A stretch of DNA of 64,000 nucleotides from JANNMJ01 sp031426455 (lineage in GTDB: Bacteria > Bacteroidota > Bacteroidia > Cytophagales > Hymenobacteraceae), in contig JANPLI010000043.1 in assembly GCA_031426455.1 (NCBI GenBank), positions 1 through 64,000 of the forward strand. Reading direction: 5' to 3'. A program made the translations under genes and the position numbers. Below the pieces are notes generated by a model. That model made no database searches. It saw only the letters and a program-made list of their open reading frames with translations, and had not been told where the DNA came from. Below, one piece after another: positions 17,313 to 25,881 of this stretch; position 1 is the stretch's first letter; each line of letters starts with the position of its first letter.

Positions 17313-18446
17313 ATGAGCCGATTTTTTCGTGCCCCGCTGCTGCGCTCCGGGCTGATGGCTGCCACGTTTGGCTTAACCGCTGGTTTCGCGGCTCACGCCC
17401 AGACCACGACGCCCAAGTACTCAAACGAGTTTCTGAATATCGGCGTCGGGGGCCGCGCCCTAGCGATGGGCAACGCCCAGGCGGCGATCGTGGACGGCCC
17501 CACGGCCGCCTACTGGAACCCCGCCGGTCTGGTGCGTCAGCCCCGCAAGTTCAACGCGATTCTGATGCACTCGGAACTGTTTTCGGGCATCGTCAAGAAC
17601 GACTATGCGGCTTTTGCGATGCCCCTGGACGAGAAAAGCGCTTTCGCCGTGTCGGCCATCCGCCTCGGCGTCGATGATATCGCCGATACCCGCGACCTGT
17701 ATCAGTACGGCTACATCCAGTACGACAAGGTGCGGAAGTTTTCGGTGGCCGACTATGCCTTTCTGCTCTCTTACGCCCGCAAGATCGGCCCGGAGGGCCT
17801 GAGCCTCGGCGGGTCGGGCAAGGTGATTTACCGCAACGTGGGCAAGTTTGCCAATGCCGTGGGTTTTGGCTTCGATGCTGGCGCCCAGTACGCGCACAAT
17901 AAATGGCGGCTGGGGCTGATGGTCAAGGACATCACCAGCACCTTCAACGCCTGGAGTATCAACGCCGACGAGTTGCGCGACGTGTACGCCCAAACCGGCA
18001 ACACGATTCCCGGCAATACGCTGGAACTGACCCTGCCGCGCGCCATCCTGGGCATCGGCCGACAGGTGAATATCGGCAAGGACTTCACGGTACTGGGCAC
18101 GGCCGACCTCGATTTCACCTTCGACGGCAAGCGCAACGTGGTGGTGGTGGGCAACCCGGTTTCCATCGATCCCCGTGTAGGTCTGGAACTGGGCTGGGCC
18201 GGCATCGCCTACGTGCGCGGCGGTATCAATAATATCCAGAAAATCAAAACCTTCGACGGCGGCACTAAGACCCGTTTTCAGCCCAACTTCGGCGTGGGCG
18301 TAGCCACCAGCGGCCTGACGCTGGACCTGGCCCTGGCCCGGATTGCGGCTAATTCTGATGTGTCGCAGACCGGCTCCAGCAAGCTGTCGAGCCTGATCGT
18401 GTCGCTCGGCTATTCCTTCGATGGCGGTGGCGCCGGTAAACCTTAG
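17313..18446 (+). CDS. PorV2-like outer-membrane beta-barrel of the type IX secretion system
   Basis: A 377-residue protein with a signal peptide ending AAHAQ (residue 30). The start MSRFFRAPLLRSGLM is chosen because the longer upstream frame has no signal-like start. The phrase EFLNIGVGGRALAMGNAQAAIVDGPTAAYWNPAGL (quoted in parts: NIGVGGRALAMGNA, AAYWNPAGL) is the hallmark of the PorV/PorQ branch of FadL-like barrels. The rest shows alternating barrel strands and ends SLIVSLGYSF. In P. gingivalis PorV shuttles T9SS cargo to the PorU sortase. This gene lies 70 nt upstream of a PorU-like sortase gene, which supports a cargo-transfer role for the pair. Confidence 0.85.
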   Translation: MSRFFRAPLLRSGLMAATFGLTAGFAAHAQTTTPKYSNEFLNIGVGGRALAMGNAQAAIVDGPTAAYWNPAGLVRQPRKFNAILMHSELFSGIVKNDYAAFAMPLDEKSAFAVSAIRLGVDDIADTRDLYQYGYIQYDKVRKFSVADYAFLLSYARKIGPEGLSLGGSGKVIYRNVGKFANAVGFGFDAGAQYAHNKWRLGLMVKDITSTFNAWSINADELRDVYAQTGNTIPGNTLELTLPRAILGIGRQVNIGKDFTVLGTADLDFTFDGKRNVVVVGNPVSIDPRVGLELGWAGIAYVRGGINNIQKIKTFDGGTKTRFQPNFGVGVATSGLTLDLALARIAANSDVSQTGSSKLSSLIVSLGYSFDGGGAGKP

Positions 18447-18516
18447 CTTCACCGCTGGTTCCAGCCTCTTTTTCTTCTTCTTCCTTCTGCTGCTCCTTTC
18501 TATTCGACTGATCGTT

Positions 18517-21500
18517 ATGCTGCATCCTGTACGCGCCGTGGCGCCCGCTTTCCGACGGAGCGCCCTGCTACTTCTGTTGCTGACTGCCTGGTGCCTGACC
18601 GCCGCGCCCGCGCAGGCGCAGGCGCCGCCCGCGCCCTACGGCAACGAGTGGATTCAGTACGGCCAGCCGTATTACAAACTCAAGGTGCTGCAACGGGGCA
18701 TTTACCGCCTCTCGAATGCCTATCTGGCCGCTGCCGGCGTGCCGTTGGCTGGCCTCGACCCACGCCAGTTGCAGGTCTGGCGCCGGGGCCGCGAGCAGGC
18801 CATTTACGTGGCCGGTGAGGCCGACGGTACCTTCGACGGCGCCGACTACGTGGAGTTTTTCGGCGAACCCAACGATGGGGCGATGGACACCGAACTGTAC
18901 AAAGACCCCACGGATCAGTTGTCGCACCTGGCGCCGATCTACACCGATTCGGCGGCGTATTTTCTGACGATTGCACCCACACCCGGCCGCCGGATGACGG
19001 CCTCGTCCCTGGCCCCGACCGGCCTGACGCCGCTGAACCGCCACCTGCGGACGGTAGATGCACTGCGGCTCGAAACCTACCAGCACGGCTATTGGTACGA
19101 CCGCAACCAGATTTACCAGCCCTGGCTCGATGCGCAGGAAGGGTATTCCTCGACCTTCTTCGCCGCCGCTTCCACCAATACCGTGACGGGCCAAATTGCC
19201 CAGGACTCGTCCTCGCAGGCGCCGAGCCTGGAGTTGACGGTACTAGGCGTCGGTTTCAGCGACGGCGTTGGCTTTACCACTTTCGATGTGCAGGTGGTGG
19301 CCGGTCCCACCAATGCGGCCCCCGTGCTGCGCACCCTGGGTTCATATCGACTACCGATTTTTTCGCATATCACGGTCCGCGAGCCACTACGTTTCCGCGA
19401 CCTGACCGCCGGCGGCCAGCTTTACTACCGGGTGGTGATCACGAATACCAACGTTCCGTTCAATTTCCTGGCGATTCACAATGCGCGGCTCCGGTATGTC
19501 GCCCGCAACGTGTGGAGTGCCGGGCCGGGCGGGCTAATCGTGCGGACCGATTCCACGCAGGCGCCTGGCCCTCAGTACCTGCTGTTCAATACTCCGCCCG
19601 CTGCGGCAGTGGCTTATGACGTAACCGACCCCACGGCCATCACGCGCCTGACCGGGCAAACCGTGAGCACCCAATGGGGCGTGGTGGTGCCCGGCACCGG
19701 CCCCGCCAGCCGCCGGGTAGTGGTCGTGGACGATGCCGCGCCGCTGGTGCCGTCGGCGGCCCGCCGGGTGCCGATGCGCGCGTTTGCGCCCTTGCCGAAT
19801 GCCTACCTGCTGGTGACCAACCGCCGGCTGCTGCTGGATGCCACGACGGGCGCCCGCCCCGTGCGCGACTATGCCGAATATCGCGCTTCGCCCCAGGGTG
19901 GGCGCTACGATACCGTGGTGGCGCTCGTCGATCAGCTCTACGACGAGTTTCACTACGGCGACCGCTCGCCCAATGGTATCCGGCGCTTCACCCGCTTTAT
20001 GAGCAGCGGCGGGCCAACGATGTTGCCGAAAGCTTTGTTTCTGGTAGGCAAGGGGTTGCAGCCCGATCCGGGCTCGGTGGCTTTCAACCGGGGGCATTTC
20101 GATAAGGAAATGGTGCCGGCCGGGGGATTCCCGGCGTCGGACATCATCTTTACGGCTGATTTCCGTAACGGCCGCTATGAGCCGACTATCCCGACCGGGC
20201 GCCTGGCGGCCCTCACGCCCGCCCAGATCACCGGCTACCTGGAAAAGGTGCGCGCGCACGAACTCACCCCCGACGAACCCTGGCGTAAGGACTTTCTTCA
20301 CCTGAGCGGGGGACGTGATCCTGGTCAGTTTGCTGATTTTCTGGGCTATATCAATGGCTACAAGCGCCGCGTGGAGGATAGCCTGCTCCTTGGTGGGCGG
20401 GTGCAAACCATTACCCGCGCCAACACGGGCCAGTATGTCGATGACGTCAACGTCGCCGATCAGATCAACCGGGGGCTGTCGATGGTGACGTATTTCGGCC
20501 ACTCATCCACCACGATTTCAGATATTAATATCGGGGTGCCCTCGAACCCCGTCAATGGTTACAACAACGCCGGCCGCTACCCGCTGCTGCTGATGAACGG
20601 CTGCGCCTCCGGCAATGCCTTCTTCGACGCCGTCTCGTTTGGTGAAGATTGGGTACTGACACCCAACCGGGGTGCGCTGGGTTTTCTGGCTTATGGCGGC
20701 GAGGGCTACGGCAGTATGCTCGACGTGTACACGGACTCTTTTTACAAAGCCGCCTTCAACGATTCGACGACCTTCGGCAAGCCCGTCGGGGTGGTGCAGC
20801 AACACGCCATCGAACTGGCGCAGGCGCGCTTGGGAGGAGCTTCGGCTTCGGGTTCTGTCCTGGCGCACCTCACGGAGATGGTGCTACAGATGGATCCCGC
20901 CACGGCCCTGTTTGCGCCCGCTTACCCGGACTACGCCATCACCGACGCTTCGCTCGGTGTTCGGCCCTTACCGGGCCAGCGCCTGACGGCCCGCGCCGAT
21001 TCCATTCAAGTGACCATTGCGGTGCGGAATCTGGGCCGCGTCACGACCCAGCAGATTCGGGTGCAGGTAACCCGGCGGGTGGGGGGGACGTTGTTTGCGC
21101 CCGTCGAAAAGTCGTTTCCGGCCATCTTCTACGCTGACACCCTGCGCTTCACCATCGCCAACCCGGCTGACCGGCTGACCGTGCAGGGGCTCAACCAACT
21201 AGACGTATTCATTGATGCGCCCGGATTGATCCGCGAGCTGAACGAGAATAACAACCGCGCGTCGATTTCCTTCACGCTGCCGTCCGGTTCGGTCTTCCCG
21301 CTCTATCCGCCGGAGTTTGCCATCATCCCCGGTGCGCGCACCATTACCCTGACCGGCCAGTACGATCAGGTGTTGGCTCAGCCGCGCCCCTATACCTTCC
21401 AACTCGACACTGTGCCCACGTTCCGGTCGGGGCCGGGTGTGCACCGCACGGCTACTATCACGGCGGGCCGTTACCCGGTCTGGCAGCCCACGCTGCCGGT

Positions 21501-23730
21501 GTTCACGGGCGCTGGTCGGCGCGATTCGGTGGTCTGGTACTGGCGCTTCCGGCCCCAGACCCTGGCGGCCGGCGAGGATACGGCCTGGGCTACATCGTCG
21601 TTCCGGTACGTGCCGGGTTCACCGGGCGGCTGGTCGCAAAGCCACTACGGGCAGTTTGCGCGCACCGCCAAGACCACCATCCGGCAGGCGATACCTTCCG
21701 GGAAGTGGGATTTCACGCCCGCCCGTCTCGCCCTGGAACTGCGGACCGCGACCGGCGCTGGCGGCGATACCACCACTTTCGCCTTGCCGGAACACGGCAT
21801 CTTCTTCAACGGCAACGACTACCGCATCCGCAGCAACTGCGGCTTGGGTGGGAGCAGTCCCCGCCTGCTGGTAATGGCCTTTGACGGGAAGTCGCTGGAA
21901 CTGCTGCAACTGGATAGTATTCGCTCTACTGCTACCAATCCCAATAATTTCGCCGCTACGGACCTGACCTGCGGGCAACCGGGCGTCAATGCCCAAACCA
22001 ATTCTTGGGTATATCGCACTCGTTCCCTACGCGATTCGACCAACTGGCGCGACCTGATCCGGATACTGCACCTGGTGCCTAAGGGTGCTTACGTGACCAT
22101 CCTGTCCACGAACCGAGTGCCGTTTCCGGAGATGCCGAACTACGTGAAAGCGGCATTCCGTAACCTGGGGTCGGTCTTGTCGGACTCGCTGCGCGAAGGC
22201 GACCCGTTTGCGCTGGTGGCCCGCAAAGGCACAACCGGCCTGGGAACGCTGGTGGCGGAAAAAACCTGGGATCCGAGCCAGCCCCGGCGCAATCAGGTGG
22301 TCACGCTGCGCACCACCATCACTACGGCCTCGGCTTCCGGGCGGGTGGCTTCTACGGTCATCGGGCCGGCGCGGCGCTGGCGGACGTTCTACCACACGGC
22401 GCGCCGGCAGTCGGTGGACACCACGGCCACGTATCGGGTGCAGGTGATTCCCGTGGACGGCGCCGGCCGCGATGGCACGCCGCTGGTGGTTACGGCCACG
22501 TCTGGGCAGCCGTTCGACTTAGCGGCGATTCCGGCTACGCAGTACCCGAAGCTGCGGCTGGTGTGGCTGGCCATCGACTCGGCCAACCGCAAGGCGCCGC
22601 AGTTGCGGCAATGGCTCGTGACGTATGACGCGGTGCCGGAAGGCATCGTCCGGCCCGACCTGCTGACGGCCACGCAACTCGACCTCACGCCCCAAACCGA
22701 CTCGGGCTACGTCCGGTGGGTGGTGCCGTTTCAGAATATCTCCGCCGAAGCTTTCCCGGATTCGCTGCTGACCTCGTTCAGCATCGTGCAGGCCAACCAG
22801 ACCGTAGTGGCGGGGCCGTTCGACGTGAAAGTGCCGCCGCTGGCCCCCGGTGCCATTGCGCGGGTGCCGGTGCGGCGACCCGTGAACCGCCTCGTGACGG
22901 GCTCTTATATTCTGCAAGCCAACGTGAACCCCAACGCGGCCCAGCCAGAACAGTACCTGTTCAACAACCAGTTGGCGGTGCCGTTCCGGGTGATCAACCC
23001 CAATATGGCGCCGCTCGTGGACGTGGCCGTCGATGGTCAGCACCTGCTCCACGGCGATATTGTGGCGCCGTCGCCGACGATTACGGTTTCGGTGCGCGAC
23101 GAAGACCATCAACTGCCGATGGACCCCAATCAGGTCAAACTCTTCTTTACCCGGCCTGGTCCGTCGGGGCTACCCACGGGTACGCCGGAACAGATTGCGA
23201 TGAACAGCCCCGGCATCACGATTCAACGCGCCACCGGCACCCGGCCGCTGGAAGTTACCTGGAAACCCGGCACCCTGCCCGACGGCCTCTACCGGCTCCA
23301 GGTGCAGGCTACTGATCCGGCTGGTAATCAGGCGGGTGCCGAGCCGTATGCTATCGAGTTCAAGGTGATTAACGAGACGATGATCTCGAACTTCTACCCA
23401 TACCCCAACCCGTTCTCGACCAATACCCGGTTTCTGTTCACGGTGACGGGTAAGGTGCCGCAGAACCTGAAAATCCAGGTGATGACCGTGACCGGCCGTG
23501 TGGTGCGCGAACTGACGAAAGCCGACCTCGGCGCCGACCTGCGCGTCGGTAACAACGCCACCACCAATACCTGGGACGGCACCGACGAGTACGGCGATAA
23601 ACTCGCCAACGGCGTGTATCTCTACCGGGTGGTGGTGCAGGACGATCAGGAGCAGTTCAAGGCTTACAAAACCACGTCCGACAGCAAGCTCTTCCAGCAC
23701 AACTGGGGCAAGCTTTATATTCTGCGCTAG
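18517..23730 (+). CDS. PorU2-like type IX secretion sortase (C25-family peptidase)
   Basis: A 1737-residue protein; the ATG at 18517 opens a clean signal peptide (LLLLLLTAWCLTAAPAQAQ). An N-terminal gingipain-propeptide-like region is followed by a C25 peptidase domain at about 420-780. Its catalytic pair is visible as His662 in YFGHSS and Cys696 in LLLMNGCASGNAFF. Then come CARDB/FlgD-like Ig modules and a C-terminal FlgD-like/T9SS-like domain (FYPYPNPFSTNTRFLF, WDGTDEYGDKLANGVYLYRVV). P. gingivalis PorU (about 1158 residues) cleaves the sorting domain of cargo and links it to A-LPS. This is a longer relative of the type annotated PorU2 in Cytophagales. Pairs with the barrel gene just upstream. 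Confidence 0.88.
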   Translation: MLHPVRAVAPAFRRSALLLLLLTAWCLTAAPAQAQAPPAPYGNEWIQYGQPYYKLKVLQRGIYRLSNAYLAAAGVPLAGLDPRQLQVWRRGREQAIYVAGEADGTFDGADYVEFFGEPNDGAMDTELYKDPTDQLSHLAPIYTDSAAYFLTIAPTPGRRMTASSLAPTGLTPLNRHLRTVDALRLETYQHGYWYDRNQIYQPWLDAQEGYSSTFFAAASTNTVTGQIAQDSSSQAPSLELTVLGVGFSDGVGFTTFDVQVVAGPTNAAPVLRTLGSYRLPIFSHITVREPLRFRDLTAGGQLYYRVVITNTNVPFNFLAIHNARLRYVARNVWSAGPGGLIVRTDSTQAPGPQYLLFNTPPAAAVAYDVTDPTAITRLTGQTVSTQWGVVVPGTGPASRRVVVVDDAAPLVPSAARRVPMRAFAPLPNAYLLVTNRRLLLDATTGARPVRDYAEYRASPQGGRYDTVVALVDQLYDEFHYGDRSPNGIRRFTRFMSSGGPTMLPKALFLVGKGLQPDPGSVAFNRGHFDKEMVPAGGFPASDIIFTADFRNGRYEPTIPTGRLAALTPAQITGYLEKVRAHELTPDEPWRKDFLHLSGGRDPGQFADFLGYINGYKRRVEDSLLLGGRVQTITRANTGQYVDDVNVADQINRGLSMVTYFGHSSTTISDINIGVPSNPVNGYNNAGRYPLLLMNGCASGNAFFDAVSFGEDWVLTPNRGALGFLAYGGEGYGSMLDVYTDSFYKAAFNDSTTFGKPVGVVQQHAIELAQARLGGASASGSVLAHLTEMVLQMDPATALFAPAYPDYAITDASLGVRPLPGQRLTARADSIQVTIAVRNLGRVTTQQIRVQVTRRVGGTLFAPVEKSFPAIFYADTLRFTIANPADRLTVQGLNQLDVFIDAPGLIRELNENNNRASISFTLPSGSVFPLYPPEFAIIPGARTITLTGQYDQVLAQPRPYTFQLDTVPTFRSGPGVHRTATITAGRYPVWQPTLPVFTGAGRRDSVVWYWRFRPQTLAAGEDTAWATSSFRYVPGSPGGWSQSHYGQFARTAKTTIRQAIPSGKWDFTPARLALELRTATGAGGDTTTFALPEHGIFFNGNDYRIRSNCGLGGSSPRLLVMAFDGKSLELLQLDSIRSTATNPNNFAATDLTCGQPGVNAQTNSWVYRTRSLRDSTNWRDLIRILHLVPKGAYVTILSTNRVPFPEMPNYVKAAFRNLGSVLSDSLREGDPFALVARKGTTGLGTLVAEKTWDPSQPRRNQVVTLRTTITTASASGRVASTVIGPARRWRTFYHTARRQSVDTTATYRVQVIPVDGAGRDGTPLVVTATSGQPFDLAAIPATQYPKLRLVWLAIDSANRKAPQLRQWLVTYDAVPEGIVRPDLLTATQLDLTPQTDSGYVRWVVPFQNISAEAFPDSLLTSFSIVQANQTVVAGPFDVKVPPLAPGAIARVPVRRPVNRLVTGSYILQANVNPNAAQPEQYLFNNQLAVPFRVINPNMAPLVDVAVDGQHLLHGDIVAPSPTITVSVRDEDHQLPMDPNQVKLFFTRPGPSGLPTGTPEQIAMNSPGITIQRATGTRPLEVTWKPGTLPDGLYRLQVQATDPAGNQAGAEPYAIEFKVINETMISNFYPYPNPFSTNTRFLFTVTGKVPQNLKIQVMTVTGRVVRELTKADLGADLRVGNNATTNTWDGTDEYGDKLANGVYLYRVVVQDDQEQFKAYKTTSDSKLFQHNWGKLYILR

Positions 23731-23742
23731 AGGCGCGAAGCG

Positions 23743-23798
23743 GCCATCGCCCCCAACCGAAGACGTGACGAGTCGCGCTTTTGGTTGGGGGCGATGGC
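23743..23798 (+). terminator. Perfect 16-bp inverted repeat after the sortase gene
   Basis: GCCATCGCCCCCAACC (23743-23758) pairs with GGTTGGGGGCGATGGC (23783-23798) around a 24-nt loop, starting 12 nt after the stop. It lacks a true T-run (TATTTGGGGG follows), so it is a terminator or 3'-end stabiliser by position rather than a textbook intrinsic terminator. Confidence 0.6.
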
Positions 23799-23885
23799 TA
23801 TTTGGGGGCTGCCCGAATCTGCCCGCTCTGTAGGTTCGCGTCCGCCCGCCGTCCTTTGTAGGGTCCGATTTTTTTTCTGGTGCTG

Positions 23886-24695
23886 ATGCCCCCTTCGTCG
23901 TTGCCCGTGCTGCGCTCCGTTCAGGTTACGCGCTACCTCACGCCCTTGCGCGAGGGCGGCTCATTGCCGGCGCTGGTGGAGGCCGACGACGGCTTTCTGT
24001 ACGTCCTCAAGTTTCGGGGGGCAGGTCAGGGCGTCCGGGCGCTGATTGCGGAACTGATCGTCGGGGAACTGGCCCGTGTGCTGGGCTTGCGGGTGCCGGA
24101 ACTGGTATTGGCCGATCTGGATGAAGCCTTCGGCCGCACCGAGCCGGACGAGGAAATTCAGGACCTGCTGCGCGCCTCCACGGGCCGCAATCTGGGGCTG
24201 CATTACCTCAGCGGCGCTGGTACCTTTGACCCCCTGGTGACCACCATCACCCCCACCGAAGCTGCGCGCATCGTCTGGCTCGATGCCCTGACGCTGAACG
24301 TGGACCGCACGGCCCGCAACACGAACCTGCTCATCTGGCACCGCGACCTGTGGCTGATCGACCACGGCGCGGCCCTCTTCGTGCACCACACCGGCCCCGG
24401 CTGGGCCGACAAGCCCGGGCGGACCTTTCCGCCGATCAAAGACCACGTCCTGCTGCCCCGGGCCGATGCTGGAGCCGTGGCCGATGCTGACATTGAGGGT
24501 CGCGCCCGCCTTACGCCCGCCGTGATTGCGGGTATCGTGGCGCTGGTGCCCGACGTTTGGTGGCTGACGGCCGACCCCATCGCGCCCGCTGTCGCCCAGC
24601 GCGCTGAATACGAGCGTTTTCTGGCGGCCCGTCTTGCCGCGTCAGCCATTTTTGTGGAAGAAATTCAAACGGCCCGCCGCGATGCACGTCTTTGA
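23886..24695 (+). CDS. HipA-like kinase-fold protein
   Basis: A 269-residue protein from ATG at 23886 (GTG at 23880 is an alternative). The kinase core is recognisable: a nucleotide-binding strand FLYVLKFRG with the Lys, the catalytic loop LDALTLNVDRTARNTNLLI corresponding to HipA N-x-DRH-x-x-N, and the metal-binding IDHGAALF. It is much shorter than full HipA (about 440 residues), lacking the HipA N-terminal domain. HipA-type kinases phosphorylate seryl/threonyl targets such as GltX. The target here is unknown and no HipB-like antitoxin is adjacent. The 3' end overlaps the DUF3037 gene by 14 nt, so the two are translationally linked. Confidence 0.82.
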   Translation: MPPSSLPVLRSVQVTRYLTPLREGGSLPALVEADDGFLYVLKFRGAGQGVRALIAELIVGELARVLGLRVPELVLADLDEAFGRTEPDEEIQDLLRASTGRNLGLHYLSGAGTFDPLVTTITPTEAARIVWLDALTLNVDRTARNTNLLIWHRDLWLIDHGAALFVHHTGPGWADKPGRTFPPIKDHVLLPRADAGAVADADIEGRARLTPAVIAGIVALVPDVWWLTADPIAPAVAQRAEYERFLAARLAASAIFVEEIQTARRDARL

Positions 24696-25062
24696 GTACG
24701 CCACGCTGCGGGTGGTACCGCGCCCGGAGCGCGAGGAGTTTCTGAACGTCGGCGTGATTCTGCTTTGCCGCGCGCAGGGTTTTCTGGCCGCGCGCTTCAC
24801 CGTATCCGAAGCCCGGCTGCGCGGCTGTTTCGGCGAAACCGTGGATCTGGCCGACCTTGCCGCGCGCCTCGACGCCATCGGGCGCATCTGCCGGGGCCGC
24901 GCTGAAGGTGGCCCCATCGGGCAACAGGGGCTGGCCGAACGCTTCCGCTGGCTGACAGCCGCCCGAAGCACCGTGGTGCAGACTTCGGCCGTGCATCCGG
25001 GCCTGTGCGCCGATGCCACCCAGACGCTGAACCGACTGTTTGAGCAACTGGTGACTGAGTGA
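24682..25062 (+). CDS. DUF3037 family protein
   Basis: A 126-residue protein starting MHVFEYATLRVVPRPEREEFLNVGVILLC, the standard DUF3037 opening, with the ATG inside the last codons of the HipA-like gene. DUF3037 proteins are regularly found beside short HipA-like kinases; the biochemical role is unknown to me. The last codons (QLVTE, stop) are made of a GACTGAGT octamer repeat that continues past the stop, so the C-terminus seems to have been supplied by the repeat. Confidence 0.85.
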   Translation: MHVFEYATLRVVPRPEREEFLNVGVILLCRAQGFLAARFTVSEARLRGCFGETVDLADLAARLDAIGRICRGRAEGGPIGQQGLAERFRWLTAARSTVVQTSAVHPGLCADATQTLNRLFEQLVTE

Positions 25063-25078
25063 CTGAGCGACTGAGCAG
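25051..25078. repeat. GACTGAGT/C octamer repeat spanning the DUF3037 stop codon
   Basis: Three units with period 8 (GTGACTGAGTGACTGAGC, then GACTGAGCAG). The stop TGA (25060-25062) falls inside the repeat. Related units occur at 36598-36644, 61630-61656 and 62906-62934. Confidence 0.8.
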
Positions 25079-25095
25079 AACCGTTTACGAATCTA

Positions 25096-25132
25096 CCCAC
25101 ACCACCTACACCATCCACCTCACCACCACCCA
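25096..25132. repeat. CCACCA-type short-period repeat up to the dsbA-like start codon
   Basis: A C/A-rich run of degenerate 8-mers (CCACACCA, CCTACACC, ATCCACCT, CACCACCA) that ends at the ATG at 25133. It replaces any Shine-Dalgarno sequence. Confidence 0.6.
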
Positions 25133-25795
25133 ATGCCTCTCCCCAGCCTGACCCGCCCCGCCGATAAGCCCGAAATCCGCTATTTCTTCGACTCGCTCTG
25201 CGGCTGGTGCTATGGCTTCAGCCCGGTGCTGATGCGGCTCTATGAAGAGTTGAAAGACGATTACGCCTTCGTGGCCCACCCCGGCGGAATGGTCGTCGGC
25301 GAGCGCATTGGGCCGCTCGGCGAAAAAGCCGCTTACATCAAAGGCGCCCTGCCGACGGTGGAAGCCCGCACGGGCGTCCGCTTCGGCGACGCTTACCGCG
25401 CCGTGGTGGAAGCCGGTACCCGCGTCCAGAATTCTATTCCACCCAGCCACGCGCTCACGGCGCTGGCCCGACTCGACGGTACCCCGGCACGCACCGTGCC
25501 CTTCGCGCACGACCTGTTGAATGCCAACTTCCGCGATGGCCTCGACCTTGCCGACCCCGCCGTGCTGACCGCCCTGGCGGCGCCCTACGGCTACGACGAA
25601 ACGACCTTCGCCGCTTCCCTGCACGACCCCGATACGGCTGGCTTTACTCAAGCGGGCTTCACGGCGGCTTCGCAGGTGGGGGTCACGGGCTTTCCGACGC
25701 TGGTGCTGCGGCGCGGTCAGCAAGGCACCGTACTAGCGCGTGGCTACGCGCCGTATGAGCAGATAAGCTCTGCGCTGGAAGCGTTGAGGGAGTGA
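25133..25795 (+). CDS. DsbA/FrnE-family thiol-disulfide oxidoreductase
   Basis: A 220-residue protein with the active site FFDSLCGWCYGFSP (CGWC) near residue 20 and the cis-proline loop VTGFPTLVLRRG near 190, with the helical insert of the FrnE/COG3531 branch in between. No signal peptide, so a cytoplasmic thiol-disulfide or isomerase role is likely; the substrate is unknown. The ATG at 25133 follows directly on a CCACCA-type repeat. The stop overlaps a longer frame of the next gene, but the accepted sdaA start leaves an 86-nt gap holding another repeat. Confidence 0.88.
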   Translation: MPLPSLTRPADKPEIRYFFDSLCGWCYGFSPVLMRLYEELKDDYAFVAHPGGMVVGERIGPLGEKAAYIKGALPTVEARTGVRFGDAYRAVVEAGTRVQNSIPPSHALTALARLDGTPARTVPFAHDLLNANFRDGLDLADPAVLTALAAPYGYDETTFAASLHDPDTAGFTQAGFTAASQVGVTGFPTLVLRRGQQGTVLARGYAPYEQISSALEALRE

Positions 25796-25830
25796 GCGTG
25801 GAGGGATTCCGTTATCCTGCGCCTTCTGCC

Positions 25831-25875
25831 CCGCACCTCGTACTTCGTACCCCGCACTTCGCACCTCACACCTTC
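25831..25875. repeat. CGTACTTCG/CGCACCTC short-period repeat before sdaA
   Basis: Degenerate 8-mers (CCGCACCT, CGTACTTC, GTACCCCG, CACTTCGC, ACCTCACA) fill the spacer between the dsbA-like stop and the sdaA ATG at 25882. Confidence 0.6.
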
Positions 25876-25881
25876 AATCAA

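Noticed and set aside
15671..17365. A 564-codon minus-strand frame overlapping the acyltransferase gene
   Set aside because: It is the out-of-frame shadow of 15706-16950; its protein is Arg/Gly/Ala-rich with no motif, while the other frame has clear acyltransferase motifs.
17460..18452. A 330-codon minus-strand frame opposite the porV2-like gene
   Set aside because: Shadow; the plus frame has a signal peptide and PorV-type motifs.
20500..20604. Considered assigning the sortase as a plain gingipain
   Set aside because: Length, the preceding PorV-type barrel gene and the C-terminal FlgD-like modules fit PorU-type sortases better than a secreted gingipain.
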